Position numbers and translations under genes: made by a program | Part shown: positions 35,653 through 44,221 of the stretch, one piece after another | Layout of the letters: each line of letters opens with the position of its first letter | Position numbering within the stretch: the stretch's first letter is position 1 | NCBI GenBank assembly: GCA_026224875.1 | Contig: JAMFRU010000117.1 | Coordinates: forward strand, 1 to 64,000 | Length of the DNA stretch: 64,000 nucleotides | Source of the DNA: Acidocella sp. | Lineage (GTDB): Bacteria > Pseudomonadota > Alphaproteobacteria > Acetobacterales > Acetobacteraceae | Reading direction: 5' to 3' | Notes under the pieces: generated by a model | What the model saw: the letters and a program-made list of their open reading frames with translations, nothing else | The model's database searches: none | Told to the model about the DNA's origin: nothing

Positions 35653-37557
35653 ATGCAGACACCGGCAGCACCTCACGGCTTCATAAAATACCGCGCGGAT
35701 ATCGACGGGCTGCGGGCCATCGCCGTGCTTTGCGTCGTCATCTACCATGCCATGCCCTACGCGCTGCCCGGCGGTTTCATCGGCGTCGATGTGTTTTTCG
35801 TAATTTCCGGCTACCTCATCTCAGGCCAGATTTTCGGCGAAATCCGGGAGCATCGTTTCAGCCTGGCAGCGTTTTACGGGCGCCGGGTGCGGCATATTTT
35901 TCCCGCCCTCATCCTCGTGCTGCTGGCAACACTCGCCTATGGTTTCGTCATTTTACTACCCTCGGAGCTGGCAGCACTGGGCGCCGATGTGGCCGGCGGT
36001 GCGGGCTTCGTCTCCAACCTCATGCTCTGGCAGGAGGCAGGGTATTTCGACCGCGCCGCCATGCTCAAACCGCTGCTGCATCTCTGGTCGCTCGGGGTGG
36101 AGGAGCAGTTTTATATTTTCTGGCCGGTGGCTTTGTGGCTGGCACACCGGGCCGGGGTGCTGCGGCTGTGGCTATTGGTAGCCCTCACCGCAGCCTCATT
36201 TACCGCGAGCGTGGCTTTGGCGACGGCACACCCCACCATGGATTTTTACGCCCCTTTCACCAGGCTCTGGGAACTTGCCGCCGGTGCGTTACTGGCGTGG
36301 CGCCCGCCGGTGCCGCGCGGGGAAAATACCATGTCCTGGGCCGGGCTGCTGCTCATTCTCGGTGGTGCCGCAGCACTCAATGCGCGGCTGGTGTTTCCCG
36401 GTTGGTGGGCAATCATACCCGTGCTGGGCGCGGTATTACTCATCGCCGCCGGGCCTGAGGCGTGGGTCAATCGCAAACTGCTGAGCCGGCGCGCAGCGGT
36501 GTTCATCGGCAGCATCAGCTACCCGCTGTATCTGTGGCATTGGCCGCTCATCTCCTATGCCTATTTCATCAACAACGCGCGAGTACTCAAAACCTTTCCC
36601 GCACTCTGCATCATTGCCGTCTCTATGGCGCTGGCGGCGGCCACCTACCGCTGGGTCGAGCGCCCGCTGCGTTATGGCAGCCATAAGCGGACAAAAACCA
36701 TCTACCTCGCTCTAGCCATGGCCGCCACCTGCGCGGCTGGTGCCGCGACCTGGGCCGCCCACGGTTTCCCCGGACGCTTCCCGGATTTACCCCGCACGGA
36801 TATCGGCAAAATCAATCTCGCCGTGCGCGACGGCGTATTCGCCACCACCCCGCATATGCGCGTAACGGTGGAAGACGGCATCACCATCGGCGAGCTTGGC
36901 GATACCGGCAGCGCCATCATGTTCACCGGCGATTCCATGCTGCTGCAATGGGATGCGCGGGTGGAGCAATTGCTGGTCGAAGGACGGCTACGGCACCGCG
37001 TCTATTTCGTTTCGGGGCCAAGTTGCCGCCCCTACCCCGGCATCGGCTACGCGCCGGATTTTACGTATTGCTACAACATGCCGAAGGTTCAGGCGCGGAT
37101 CATCGCACGGGAGCATATCGGCACCATCATCATCGGCGCGCGCTGGCCAGATACGCTCGGGCCCCTGGCCCCCGGCCTCACCGCCGAACTCGCCGGCTGG
37201 ATTGGCCAGGGTCATGGCGTGTACATCATCCTCCCAGCACCAAGGGGCACGCGCTTCGACCCAGCGCTGATGGTGCGGCATGGTTTTACGGGTTTTACGG
37301 TCAACCAAGCGATGTTCGCAGGCGTCCCGTTTTCCGATTTACCGGCCTATGCCGCGCCCATTGCCGGGGAGTTAACCGCGATTGCGCAACAAACAGGCGC
37401 CAAAACACTCGACCCACGCCCGGATGTTTGCGGCAGCGGCCCCATCTGCTCGCCATTTTTTGCCGATGGCGAGCCAAAATTCGCCGATGAGAACCATCTG
37501 CGGCCGGTGTTTGTGAGAACGAATGTACTGTTTCTTGATGCGTTACTGACGCAATGA
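35653..37557 (+). CDS. Acyltransferase-3 / SGNH O-acetyltransferase (OafA type)
   Basis: 634 residues. The acyltransferase-3 half has about ten membrane helices and starts with YRADIDGLRAIAVLCVVIYHA (catalytic-type His) and GVDVFFVISGYLIS. After residue 385 a periplasmic SGNH domain follows with GDSM near 418 and the catalytic DENHLRP near the C-terminus. Such proteins O-acetylate lipopolysaccharide, capsule or peptidoglycan. ATG 35653 precedes the first conserved helix. Its last 15 bases overlap the convergent DUF2784 gene. Confidence 0.9.
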   Translation: MQTPAAPHGFIKYRADIDGLRAIAVLCVVIYHAMPYALPGGFIGVDVFFVISGYLISGQIFGEIREHRFSLAAFYGRRVRHIFPALILVLLATLAYGFVILLPSELAALGADVAGGAGFVSNLMLWQEAGYFDRAAMLKPLLHLWSLGVEEQFYIFWPVALWLAHRAGVLRLWLLVALTAASFTASVALATAHPTMDFYAPFTRLWELAAGALLAWRPPVPRGENTMSWAGLLLILGGAAALNARLVFPGWWAIIPVLGAVLLIAAGPEAWVNRKLLSRRAAVFIGSISYPLYLWHWPLISYAYFINNARVLKTFPALCIIAVSMALAAATYRWVERPLRYGSHKRTKTIYLALAMAATCAAGAATWAAHGFPGRFPDLPRTDIGKINLAVRDGVFATTPHMRVTVEDGITIGELGDTGSAIMFTGDSMLLQWDARVEQLLVEGRLRHRVYFVSGPSCRPYPGIGYAPDFTYCYNMPKVQARIIAREHIGTIIIGARWPDTLGPLAPGLTAELAGWIGQGHGVYIILPAPRGTRFDPALMVRHGFTGFTVNQAMFAGVPFSDLPAYAAPIAGELTAIAQQTGAKTLDPRPDVCGSGPICSPFFADGEPKFADENHLRPVFVRTNVLFLDALLTQ

Positions 37558-37923
37558 CCGCCGCCCGAACGGCACCAGCATTGTAAGCAGCAGCACGTAC
37601 AAAAACACCAGGCTGTAGATGACGGCGAACACCCACAGCGGCAGGTTCCGATAGATCAGATGATCGACCCAGCCCATGATAAGCGGCGTGGTGGTTGGCC
37701 CTGCGCCGCTAAGATCATTCTGCCAGATGGTCAGAATACAAGCCCGCCCATCCAGCGCCTGGCCGGCCACCACAGCGAGCAGCGCCAAATGCAGCAGCCG
37801 CAGCCAGGCGATACGGACGATGCGCCACCCCAGCCACGCCCCCAACGGAATAACCACCAGCCCCGCGACGTTAAAGGCGATGATAAGCACATGCAGCGCC
37901 AGAATGGCTTGCGCGAAAAACAC
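37543..37923 (-). CDS. DUF2784 family membrane protein
   Basis: 126 residues with four predicted membrane helices (ILALHVLIIAFNVAGLVVIPLGAWL, HLALLAVVAGQAL, and a C-terminal WVFAVIYSLVFLYVLLLTML). The PWRACILTIWQNDL-type loop (here RACILTIWQNDLSG) is the DUF2784 signature. Function unknown. GTG start at 37923 directly follows the TAG of the lipoprotein hydrolase gene, and GGGGG of that stop region serves as ribosome site. The 3' end overlaps the convergent acyltransferase by 15 bases. Confidence 0.8.
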   Translation of the reverse strand: MFFAQAILALHVLIIAFNVAGLVVIPLGAWLGWRIVRIAWLRLLHLALLAVVAGQALDGRACILTIWQNDLSGAGPTTTPLIMGWVDHLIYRNLPLWVFAVIYSLVFLYVLLLTMLVPFGRRSLRQ

Positions 37924-38919
37924 CTAACCCCCGCCGGATAAAAACACCGTGGCCAGACTCGGCGCCGATGAGGGCAGACCGCGGCCTTCGATGAAAGCCA
38001 GGATATCGGCATTGGGGGTGGCGCGTTCGAGGTCACGCGGGATGAGGTGGTAGTCCGGCGGGTAGAAGGCAAGCGTAACCGGCGCACCGGCGGGGATGGC
38101 TTCCCAGCAATCGCGCATGGCATCAGGCGGAACCAGCTCGTCATGCCCGCCGTACAGGATGAGCGCGAGCTGGCGGAAATTTACACAAGCAGATTGGGCC
38201 TGGCCCATGAGAGTGACCAGCCCGGCAACATGATCGATCCTGGGCGCGTGCATGGTCAGCGGGTCCTCGCCAAAAGCGATCAGGGCCGGCACGTTGTCGG
38301 ATGCCTCCACATGCACGGATTGGCCGGTAAGGCGCCGGCCGGGGTCGAAGAAGGCGGCAACCCGCAGCGTCTCGCGATACCCTGGGCTCATGGAAGGCCC
38401 GCCCCAAACAGCGGGGGCAGAGAGAATGTAGCCATCCACCGGCGGCGGATTGGCCGAGGCCCCCAAAAGCATGCCAATGGCACCGCCCATGCTCTCGCCC
38501 ATGATGTACAGTTTTACCCCTGGGTATTGCGCGCGCAGCTGGATCGCCTCGTCACGCGCCTCATCCACCAGCACCGCGGTGCCGGGCCAGTGGCCGCGGT
38601 TGGCGGTAGCACCGAAGGAGGACAGGTCCGGCGCGTAGATTTCTATCCCATGCGGGGTGAGGCCGGAGGCCAGAATAGCCCAGCCGTCGCGGCTGTCGGT
38701 ATAGCCGTGCAGGGCCAGAACCACTTCCCGCACCGGCCCCTGGGCAGGGTACAGGCGGTAGGGCTGGCGGGCGCCATCCGGCAGAGCAAAATAGCCGCTG
38801 GTGATGATGGGGTAGCCGGTCTGGCTTTGCGGCACGCCAAAAGGGATGGGGGTACAGCCGGTAAGCGCCATATTGGGAAATACGCCAAGCCACGCTAATA
38901 GGAGGAGCAAAGATTTCAC
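37924..38919 (-). CDS. Lipoprotein alpha/beta hydrolase (lysophospholipase-like)
   Basis: About 331 residues. A lipoprotein signal is seen (KSLLLLLAWLGVFPNMALTGC) with lipidation at Cys22. The mature part has VVLALHGYTDSRDGW and nucleophile elbow MGESMGGAIG, with a late Asp/His pair (GGHDEL; DYHLIPRD). It resembles monoacylglycerol lipase / lysophospholipase. The start is taken as GTG 38919 because the codons before it are not needed for the signal peptide; longer frames upstream run antisense through the zinc-finger and polA genes. It is divergent from the zinc-finger gene with 18 bases between. Confidence 0.85.
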   Translation of the reverse strand: MKSLLLLLAWLGVFPNMALTGCTPIPFGVPQSQTGYPIITSGYFALPDGARQPYRLYPAQGPVREVVLALHGYTDSRDGWAILASGLTPHGIEIYAPDLSSFGATANRGHWPGTAVLVDEARDEAIQLRAQYPGVKLYIMGESMGGAIGMLLGASANPPPVDGYILSAPAVWGGPSMSPGYRETLRVAAFFDPGRRLTGQSVHVEASDNVPALIAFGEDPLTMHAPRIDHVAGLVTLMGQAQSACVNFRQLALILYGGHDELVPPDAMRDCWEAIPAGAPVTLAFYPPDYHLIPRDLERATPNADILAFIEGRGLPSSAPSLATVFLSGGG

Positions 38920-38937
38920 CCAGCGAGGCAGGATTTT

Positions 38938-39123
38938 ATGGACACGCAGCCGCAAGCCACCGAAATTGTTCACGTCCAAAGCTCTACCGTCTCCTGCGAT
39001 GGCGGGGACGGCCCGCTGGGGCACCCGCGTGTCTATTTGCGCATAACCGGCGTCCAAGTCACCTGTCCGTATTGTTCCAAACTGTTCGTGCTGGAAGAGG
39101 GTGCGACGGATTCGGGCCATTGA
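38938..39123 (+). CDS. Small zinc-finger domain protein (zf-CHCC type)
   Basis: 61 residues with C...GHPRVYL.......CPYC, the pattern of the zf-CHCC family related to the mitochondrial complex I subunit NDUFS6. The pattern predicts one zinc site (Cys-His-Cys-Cys). In Alphaproteobacteria such proteins are found near respiratory or housekeeping genes; the function is not established. AGGA is just upstream of ATG 38938. The stop TGA overlaps the likely TTG start of polA. Confidence 0.85.
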   Translation: MDTQPQATEIVHVQSSTVSCDGGDGPLGHPRVYLRITGVQVTCPYCSKLFVLEEGATDSGH

Positions 39124-41816
39124 GGCTCGTTCTGGTCGACGGCTCGGGGTATATCTTCCGGGCCTACCACGCGATTCCGGACATGCAGCGGGCCGATGGC
39201 GTGCATGTGAACGCCGTTTTCGGCTTCTGCAACATGATGGCCCGGCTGCTGAAAGACCATACCGGCTCGCATCTGGCGGTAATTTTCGATGCCGGGCGGT
39301 ATACATTCCGCAACCGGCTGTACGAGGCATATAAGGCGCACCGGCCGGAGGCGCCGCCGGAACTGGTGCCGCAATTCGCGCTCATCCGCGAGGCAACACG
39401 GGCATTCGGTCTCTCCTGCATCGAGCTGGACGATTGGGAGGCCGATGATCTGATCGCCGCCTACGCCAAGGCCGCGGTCGAGGCCGGCGGCGAGGCGGTG
39501 ATCGTCTCCTCCGATAAGGATTTAATGCAGCTGATCCGGCCGGGCGTGGAAATGCTCGACCCGATGAAGAACGTACCAATCGGCCTGGCCGAGGTAGAGG
39601 CCAAGTTTGGCGTCACACCGGATAAGGTCGTCGAGGTGCAGGCGCTGATCGGCGATAGCTCCGATAACGTGCCGGGCGTGCCGGGGATTGGGCCGAAAGG
39701 TGCAGCCCAGCTGATTGCCGAATACGGCACGCTGGAGGCCGTGCTGGCAGCGGCTCCGGGCATGAAGCCCAGCAAGCGGCGCGACATGCTGATCGAGCAT
39801 GCGGACAAGGCGCGGATTTCCAAAGAGCTGGTGATTTTGCGTGACGATGCGCCGCTACCGGAGCCAATCGAGGCGTTCGCCGTAAAACCGTGGGATGCGG
39901 CGGTGCTGCGCGACTTCCTGGTGTTCAACAATTTCAAAAGCATCCGCCACCGGCTCGGGTTGGAGGAAAGCGAGAGCCCGGTGGAGCTGGTACCGGCAGC
40001 GGACGCCGCACCATTCGGGCCTTATACGGTGGTAACCTCGCTGGAGGAGATTGTGGCCCAGGCGCGAACCTCGGGCGCGGTCGCGCTTTCGGTGCAAACG
40101 GATGATCCGGCCTCGCTGCATGGCAATCTCGCCGGCATCGGGTTCTGCACGGAGGCCGGGCGCGCTGCGTATCTACCGCTCACGCATAATCTGGGGTTGG
40201 AGGACGCGCCGCAATTGCCGCTGGCACAGGTGGTGGAGATTCTCGGGCCGCTGCTCACCGATGTAAGCGTGCTTAAAATTTTCCATGATGCCAAGCGGGG
40301 CCTTGAAGTTTTCCGGCGCGCGGGATTCCCCGCCGTGACACCTTTCGACGATGTGATGCTGATTTCCTACGCGCAGGACGCAGGGAATTTCGCGCATGAT
40401 GCGGCGACCCTGGCGCGGGTACATTTAAACCACGAGGCCGGGCATGTGGATGGTGTAACCGGCACCGGGCGCGGGCGCTTGGCCTTTGCCAGTGCCGCTC
40501 TGGACAAGGCCGTGGCATTCGCGGCCGAGGGCGCGGATATTTCGTTGCGGCTATGGCAGATGCTAAAGCCGGCACTGCGCGTGCATAAAGCGCTGGCTTT
40601 GTATGAGCTGATCGAAAAGCCGCTGACCCCGGTGCTGGCGGATATGGAAGAGTACGGCGTGATGGTGGACCGGGCTGATCTGTCCGCCATGTCCGTCGAG
40701 TTTGAAGGCCGGATGGCTGAGTTTGAGAAAGAAATTTATCGCCTCGCCGGGCAGGAATTTAATGTCGGCAGCCCGAAGCAATTGGGCGAGCTGCTGTTTG
40801 AAACGATGAAGCTTCCGGGCGGCAAGAAGGGCAAGGCCGGGGCCTGGGGGACGGATTCATCCGTGCTCGAGGATCTGGCCGAACAGGGGATTGAGATTGC
40901 GCAACGCGTGATGGATTGGCGGCAGCTCTCGAAGCTGAAAAGCACCTATGCGGATGCGTTGATCGGGCAGATCGATGCGGTGACCGGGCGTGTGCATACG
41001 AGTTTCCAGATGGCAGTGGCGGCAACGGGACGGCTCTCCTCGACCGATCCGAATTTGCAGAATATCCCGATCCGCACGATTGAAGGGGCGCGGATACGCA
41101 AGGCGTTTATCGCAGCCCCTGGGTGCAGTTTAATCTCCGCCGATTACTCCCAGATCGAGCTGCGGCTGCTAGCACACGTGGCGAATATCCCGGCCCTGAA
41201 AGAGAGTTTCGCGCAGAGTGAGGACATCCACGCGCGTACCGCCTCCGAGGTTTTCAACGTACCGATGGCGGGCATGGATTCAGCCACGCGCCGGCGCGCC
41301 AAGGCGATCAACTTCGGCATCATCTACGGGATTTCAGCATTCGGCCTCGCCCGCCAACTAGGCATTCAGCCCGGCGAGGCGAAAATCTATATCGATGCCT
41401 ATTTCAAACGCTACCCTGAAATCCGCGCCTATATGGACAACACCAAGGAACAAGCCCGCATCAACGGCTTCGTCCTCACCCCCTTCGGCCGCCGCTGCTG
41501 GGTACCGCGGATAAAAGATAAAATCCCAGCGCTGCGGGCCTACGCCGAACGCCAGGCCATCAACGCCCCCCTACAAGGCGGCGGCGCGGACATCATCAAA
41601 CAAGCGATGGTGCGCCTACCACGAGCATTTGCCGAATCCGGCCTAAAAACCCGGCTGATTTTGCAAGTGCATGACGAGTTACTGTTCGAGGCGCCGGATG
41701 CGGAGGCAACGGCGGCGGCGGTGCTGGTGCAGAAGGTGATGCAGGGGGCGGCGGAAATTTCTGTTCCACTGGTTGTGGAGACGGGGGTGGGGAAGAATTG
41801 GGGAGCGGCGCATTAG
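39120..41816 (+). CDS. polA: DNA polymerase I, with degenerate proofreading site
   Basis: About 898 residues. The 5'-nuclease (1-290) has LVDGSGYIFRAYHA, DDLIAAYAK, SSDKDLMQL and GDSSDNVPGVPGIG. The polymerase motifs are intact: A SADYSQIELRLLAH, B RRRAKAINFGIIYG, C LQVHDELLFE. The 3'-5' exonuclease region (about 300-480) has lost its metal ligands: aligned with E. coli, D355 and E357 become Ser324 and Gln326 (LSVQTDD), D424 becomes Gly394, and Y497/D501 become Phe467/Gly471 (FAAEGAD). It should fill gaps and remove primers but not proofread. Start TTG 39120 overlaps the zinc-finger stop; an in-frame TTG at 39072 is the alternative. Confidence 0.95.
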   Translation: MRLVLVDGSGYIFRAYHAIPDMQRADGVHVNAVFGFCNMMARLLKDHTGSHLAVIFDAGRYTFRNRLYEAYKAHRPEAPPELVPQFALIREATRAFGLSCIELDDWEADDLIAAYAKAAVEAGGEAVIVSSDKDLMQLIRPGVEMLDPMKNVPIGLAEVEAKFGVTPDKVVEVQALIGDSSDNVPGVPGIGPKGAAQLIAEYGTLEAVLAAAPGMKPSKRRDMLIEHADKARISKELVILRDDAPLPEPIEAFAVKPWDAAVLRDFLVFNNFKSIRHRLGLEESESPVELVPAADAAPFGPYTVVTSLEEIVAQARTSGAVALSVQTDDPASLHGNLAGIGFCTEAGRAAYLPLTHNLGLEDAPQLPLAQVVEILGPLLTDVSVLKIFHDAKRGLEVFRRAGFPAVTPFDDVMLISYAQDAGNFAHDAATLARVHLNHEAGHVDGVTGTGRGRLAFASAALDKAVAFAAEGADISLRLWQMLKPALRVHKALALYELIEKPLTPVLADMEEYGVMVDRADLSAMSVEFEGRMAEFEKEIYRLAGQEFNVGSPKQLGELLFETMKLPGGKKGKAGAWGTDSSVLEDLAEQGIEIAQRVMDWRQLSKLKSTYADALIGQIDAVTGRVHTSFQMAVAATGRLSSTDPNLQNIPIRTIEGARIRKAFIAAPGCSLISADYSQIELRLLAHVANIPALKESFAQSEDIHARTASEVFNVPMAGMDSATRRRAKAINFGIIYGISAFGLARQLGIQPGEAKIYIDAYFKRYPEIRAYMDNTKEQARINGFVLTPFGRRCWVPRIKDKIPALRAYAERQAINAPLQGGGADIIKQAMVRLPRAFAESGLKTRLILQVHDELLFEAPDAEATAAAVLVQKVMQGAAEISVPLVVETGVGKNWGAAH

Positions 41817-41861
41817 CCGTCGTCTGCTGTTGAGAGGCCTTTGGCCGTACAGATTATTTTC

Positions 41862-41890
41862 TTGACGGCATGGATATGTTAGTATAAATA
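41862..41890 (+). promoter_or_regulatory. Promoter of the orphan two-gene unit, probably leaderless
   Basis: TTGACG (41862-41867) is followed after 15 bases by TATAAA (41883-41888) or after 17 by TAAATA. Transcription would start at about 41895-41897, at most a few bases before the ATG at 41899, and there is no ribosome-binding site, so the message may be leaderless. Confidence 0.5.
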
Positions 41891-41898
41891 ACTTCGCC

Positions 41899-42618
41899 AT
41901 GGTTGGCCTGTCTCCCCGCTGGCGCCGCTTGGTTAAACTGCTCACCTGGGTGTGGGCGGTGTTTTTGTGGTATGGGCCGATGGCCGTTTTTCTCGCGTGC
42001 CGCTTCAATTGGCAATTATCTCAAGGGTCTGTTTTGTTGGCTTGGGTGTACTGGCCAGGTGTGATCAGCGCCATTGCCGCGCTCGGCACAGGTTTTATGC
42101 TGGTTTTTGATATGCCGAGGCGCGCTATTGTGCCATTCCTGCTTTTTTCGGCCAGTGCCACTCTAATATTCTCCCCCCTGGGTGACATCCTCACTGTGAA
42201 ATCATTTGCTGACCACAGCAAGCCGGAAGCGGCCTATGTAAAGAAGCATTGCGCACCCGTGGATTTTGTTCAGGATGGAAAAACTTATTGGTTCGGCGCG
42301 TGCGATCTAAAGCTCGATGCCACCGGTCAGATTGCTGACTTGACGTTTTATTACGACACGAGCGGCGATCTTAAAAATTATGACTCTCTCTCCAAGGCGG
42401 ACAAACAAATCTTCGCCGCCGCTGTCCGAGAACATTTTAATGACGATCCGAATGAACCATTCGAGCATGCTTATTTTACCGCAATCCACTTCTATCGAAA
42501 TTTTTACGATATCGATTTCATCGACGAAGACGCTGGCGGATTTACCTCTGATTTTGGACCTCCACCTGAGAATTCGAAAAATCCGTATTCCCCATTGTTT
42601 TGGAGTAAGCATTCATGA
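41899..42618 (+). CDS. Uncharacterised membrane protein, first gene of an orphan pair
   Basis: 239 residues, not recognised. Three hydrophobic segments occupy residues 12-105 (LLTWVWAVFLWYGPMAVFLA, VLLAWVYWPGVISAIAALGTG, VPFLLFSASATLIFSPLGDI). The soluble C-terminal half has two cysteines (KKHCAPVDF and WFGACDLK) in a beta-rich stretch and ends in aromatic, acidic sequence (HFYRNFYDIDFIDED). The base composition is visibly lower in GC than the flanking genes, and the codon use differs. It has its own promoter and overlaps the next gene as ATGA. An anchored partner or immunity-type protein is possible but unsupported. Confidence 0.7.
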   Translation: MVGLSPRWRRLVKLLTWVWAVFLWYGPMAVFLACRFNWQLSQGSVLLAWVYWPGVISAIAALGTGFMLVFDMPRRAIVPFLLFSASATLIFSPLGDILTVKSFADHSKPEAAYVKKHCAPVDFVQDGKTYWFGACDLKLDATGQIADLTFYYDTSGDLKNYDSLSKADKQIFAAAVREHFNDDPNEPFEHAYFTAIHFYRNFYDIDFIDEDAGGFTSDFGPPPENSKNPYSPLFWSKHS

Positions 42619-44051
42619 GTGGCGAAATATTTTACGTAAAACCGGAGGCTGGCCGGGACAAAAGCGGGAATATTATTCCTGATGAGTTTCATCCTATCCC
42701 GGCAAAATTCCTGATCGTGAATGGAAAGAAGGTTCTCGACCCCAATCCGGAACCGCTCCACAAAATCAACCTCTACCGGAAGCTGGACGCCAATGGCCGG
42801 ATTGATGATTCGAGTGTTTTCCAAAACTCCGGCAACTACCTGATCGTACCGGCCAATTACGACCCGTCCGAGGCCATGCAATTTGCCGGTACAGTAGATG
42901 CGGGCATGACCGCGGCAACGGGGTTTGCCGGGCCCGAAGCGGGAGCAGCGGTAGGGTTGGCCGCCATGACAAGCGCTTTTGTGCCTGGAGGTGAGCAGGA
43001 CCTGCAACGTAATGAACGCTGGGGAATACCACAAGGAGAAACCTCACCCGCATTCCGCGATTCCGCCTCGTGGAATCTCGGCCTTGTCACGCAAACCACG
43101 GCTCTACCAGACGCCGCCGCCGTGGCTGGTGGTGCGGCGGTGAATGCTGCAGGGTATCTTTGGGAGTTAGTCAAACAGAAAGCGGCTGGCAGTTCCGCCC
43201 CCACCCAAAAACTGAATGGCCCCCTCGGCATGTCGGACATCGATTACCAGTCGTTTCTGGCCGGCGTGCAATCCGGCAAAATTTCCGAGAAAGACGGCAT
43301 CATCGGTGTGTATCGCTGGCTTCGTGAACATACGTTGAATGGCGCGAAAGATACCGGCAGTACACTTCACGGCTTGGCGCTGGGTCTGGGCCGGCCAGGG
43401 CTTGGCGGGTTTGCCCCTGTTGGCCGCACGAAGCCCCTGCAGCGTAGAGCCGTGCCGAGGCCGCAAGGCGCGCACGGTGCGGTGACAACACCAACAGCAC
43501 GGCAGACGGAACATGGCGGCGCAACGGCGCTCGGTGGTGGCGAACCATTCGCAGCCAATGCACCCGGTTACAAGACCGTACTGGCGCAGGCGAAGGCGCT
43601 GGCCGCGCAACAGCGGCAGAACCGGGAGGCGGCAGCAAACGGGATGTATCTGGCACCATCGGGGAATGGGCTGGAGGGTATCTCCTTCGCACCCATCGGC
43701 ACGCATGGGCTTGGCCCCGCCGCGCGTTTTGCGGCCCGTACGCAGCCATCCGGCACGGCGGCGGAGATGCCGATGCCCCAGCAGGCGGATTTTGCGGGGG
43801 AAACGCTCGTTCCGGGCCAAGCGCCGGGCCAAGCCGGCACGGCCCTGGCCGCCGCCCAGGCCGGGAGGCACGAAGCCGCGGGCACGTTGGCAGCCATGAC
43901 CGCATCAGGGACACCCGCCGCTAGTACTGCGGATGCCGGGCGCGCGCTTGATGATTATTTCTTTCGGCAGTCGCGCCTGCCGCCGCGCGGCGGGGCCGCA
44001 TTCAACCCGTTTCTCTCACCGCTCTGGGCCGGGCTGAAAATACCCGGCTGA
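42615..44051 (+). CDS. Uncharacterised Ala/Gly-rich protein, second gene of an orphan pair
   Basis: 478 residues, not recognised. The N-terminus (about 1-75) is a compact polar domain starting SGEIFYVKPEAGRDKSG. Residues 80-190 are rich in small residues (AAVGLAAMTSAFVPGGEQ, AAAVAGGAAVNAAGYLW), which could be membrane-interacting. The middle holds DIDYQSFLAGVQSGKISEKDG. The last 200 residues are low-complexity, ending DDYFFRQSRLPPRGGAAF followed by NPFLSPLWAGLKIPG. That ending reminds me of the C-terminus of some phage tail or tape-measure-like proteins; this is weak. Translationally coupled to the membrane protein. An effector or phage-derived origin is inference. Confidence 0.65.
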   Translation: MSGEIFYVKPEAGRDKSGNIIPDEFHPIPAKFLIVNGKKVLDPNPEPLHKINLYRKLDANGRIDDSSVFQNSGNYLIVPANYDPSEAMQFAGTVDAGMTAATGFAGPEAGAAVGLAAMTSAFVPGGEQDLQRNERWGIPQGETSPAFRDSASWNLGLVTQTTALPDAAAVAGGAAVNAAGYLWELVKQKAAGSSAPTQKLNGPLGMSDIDYQSFLAGVQSGKISEKDGIIGVYRWLREHTLNGAKDTGSTLHGLALGLGRPGLGGFAPVGRTKPLQRRAVPRPQGAHGAVTTPTARQTEHGGATALGGGEPFAANAPGYKTVLAQAKALAAQQRQNREAAANGMYLAPSGNGLEGISFAPIGTHGLGPAARFAARTQPSGTAAEMPMPQQADFAGETLVPGQAPGQAGTALAAAQAGRHEAAGTLAAMTASGTPAASTADAGRALDDYFFRQSRLPPRGGAAFNPFLSPLWAGLKIPG

Positions 44052-44221
44052 GCGCCCTTGGTGTCCTCACCATTAATCCTGTGGCAGCAAAATTGCGGCA
44101 AATACGCTCAGAAGGCATTCCCGGCGCGCTAAAAACCCTCATCAGCCTTGAGCGCGCCGTATATGCCGCAGTGCGGTAGCATTGTATAAGCCACCACCCC
44201 AACCTGAGCAGGATGCACCAT

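Noticed and set aside
42615-44051. Calling this a phage tape-measure protein
   Set aside because: Only the last 30 residues recall such proteins, no other phage gene is nearby, and the remainder is not recognised.
44052-44221. A short hairpin (TGCCGC / GCGGTA) before icd as a regulatory element
   Set aside because: The stem is short and imperfect and has no feature that ties it to icd; the 170-base gap otherwise shows nothing.
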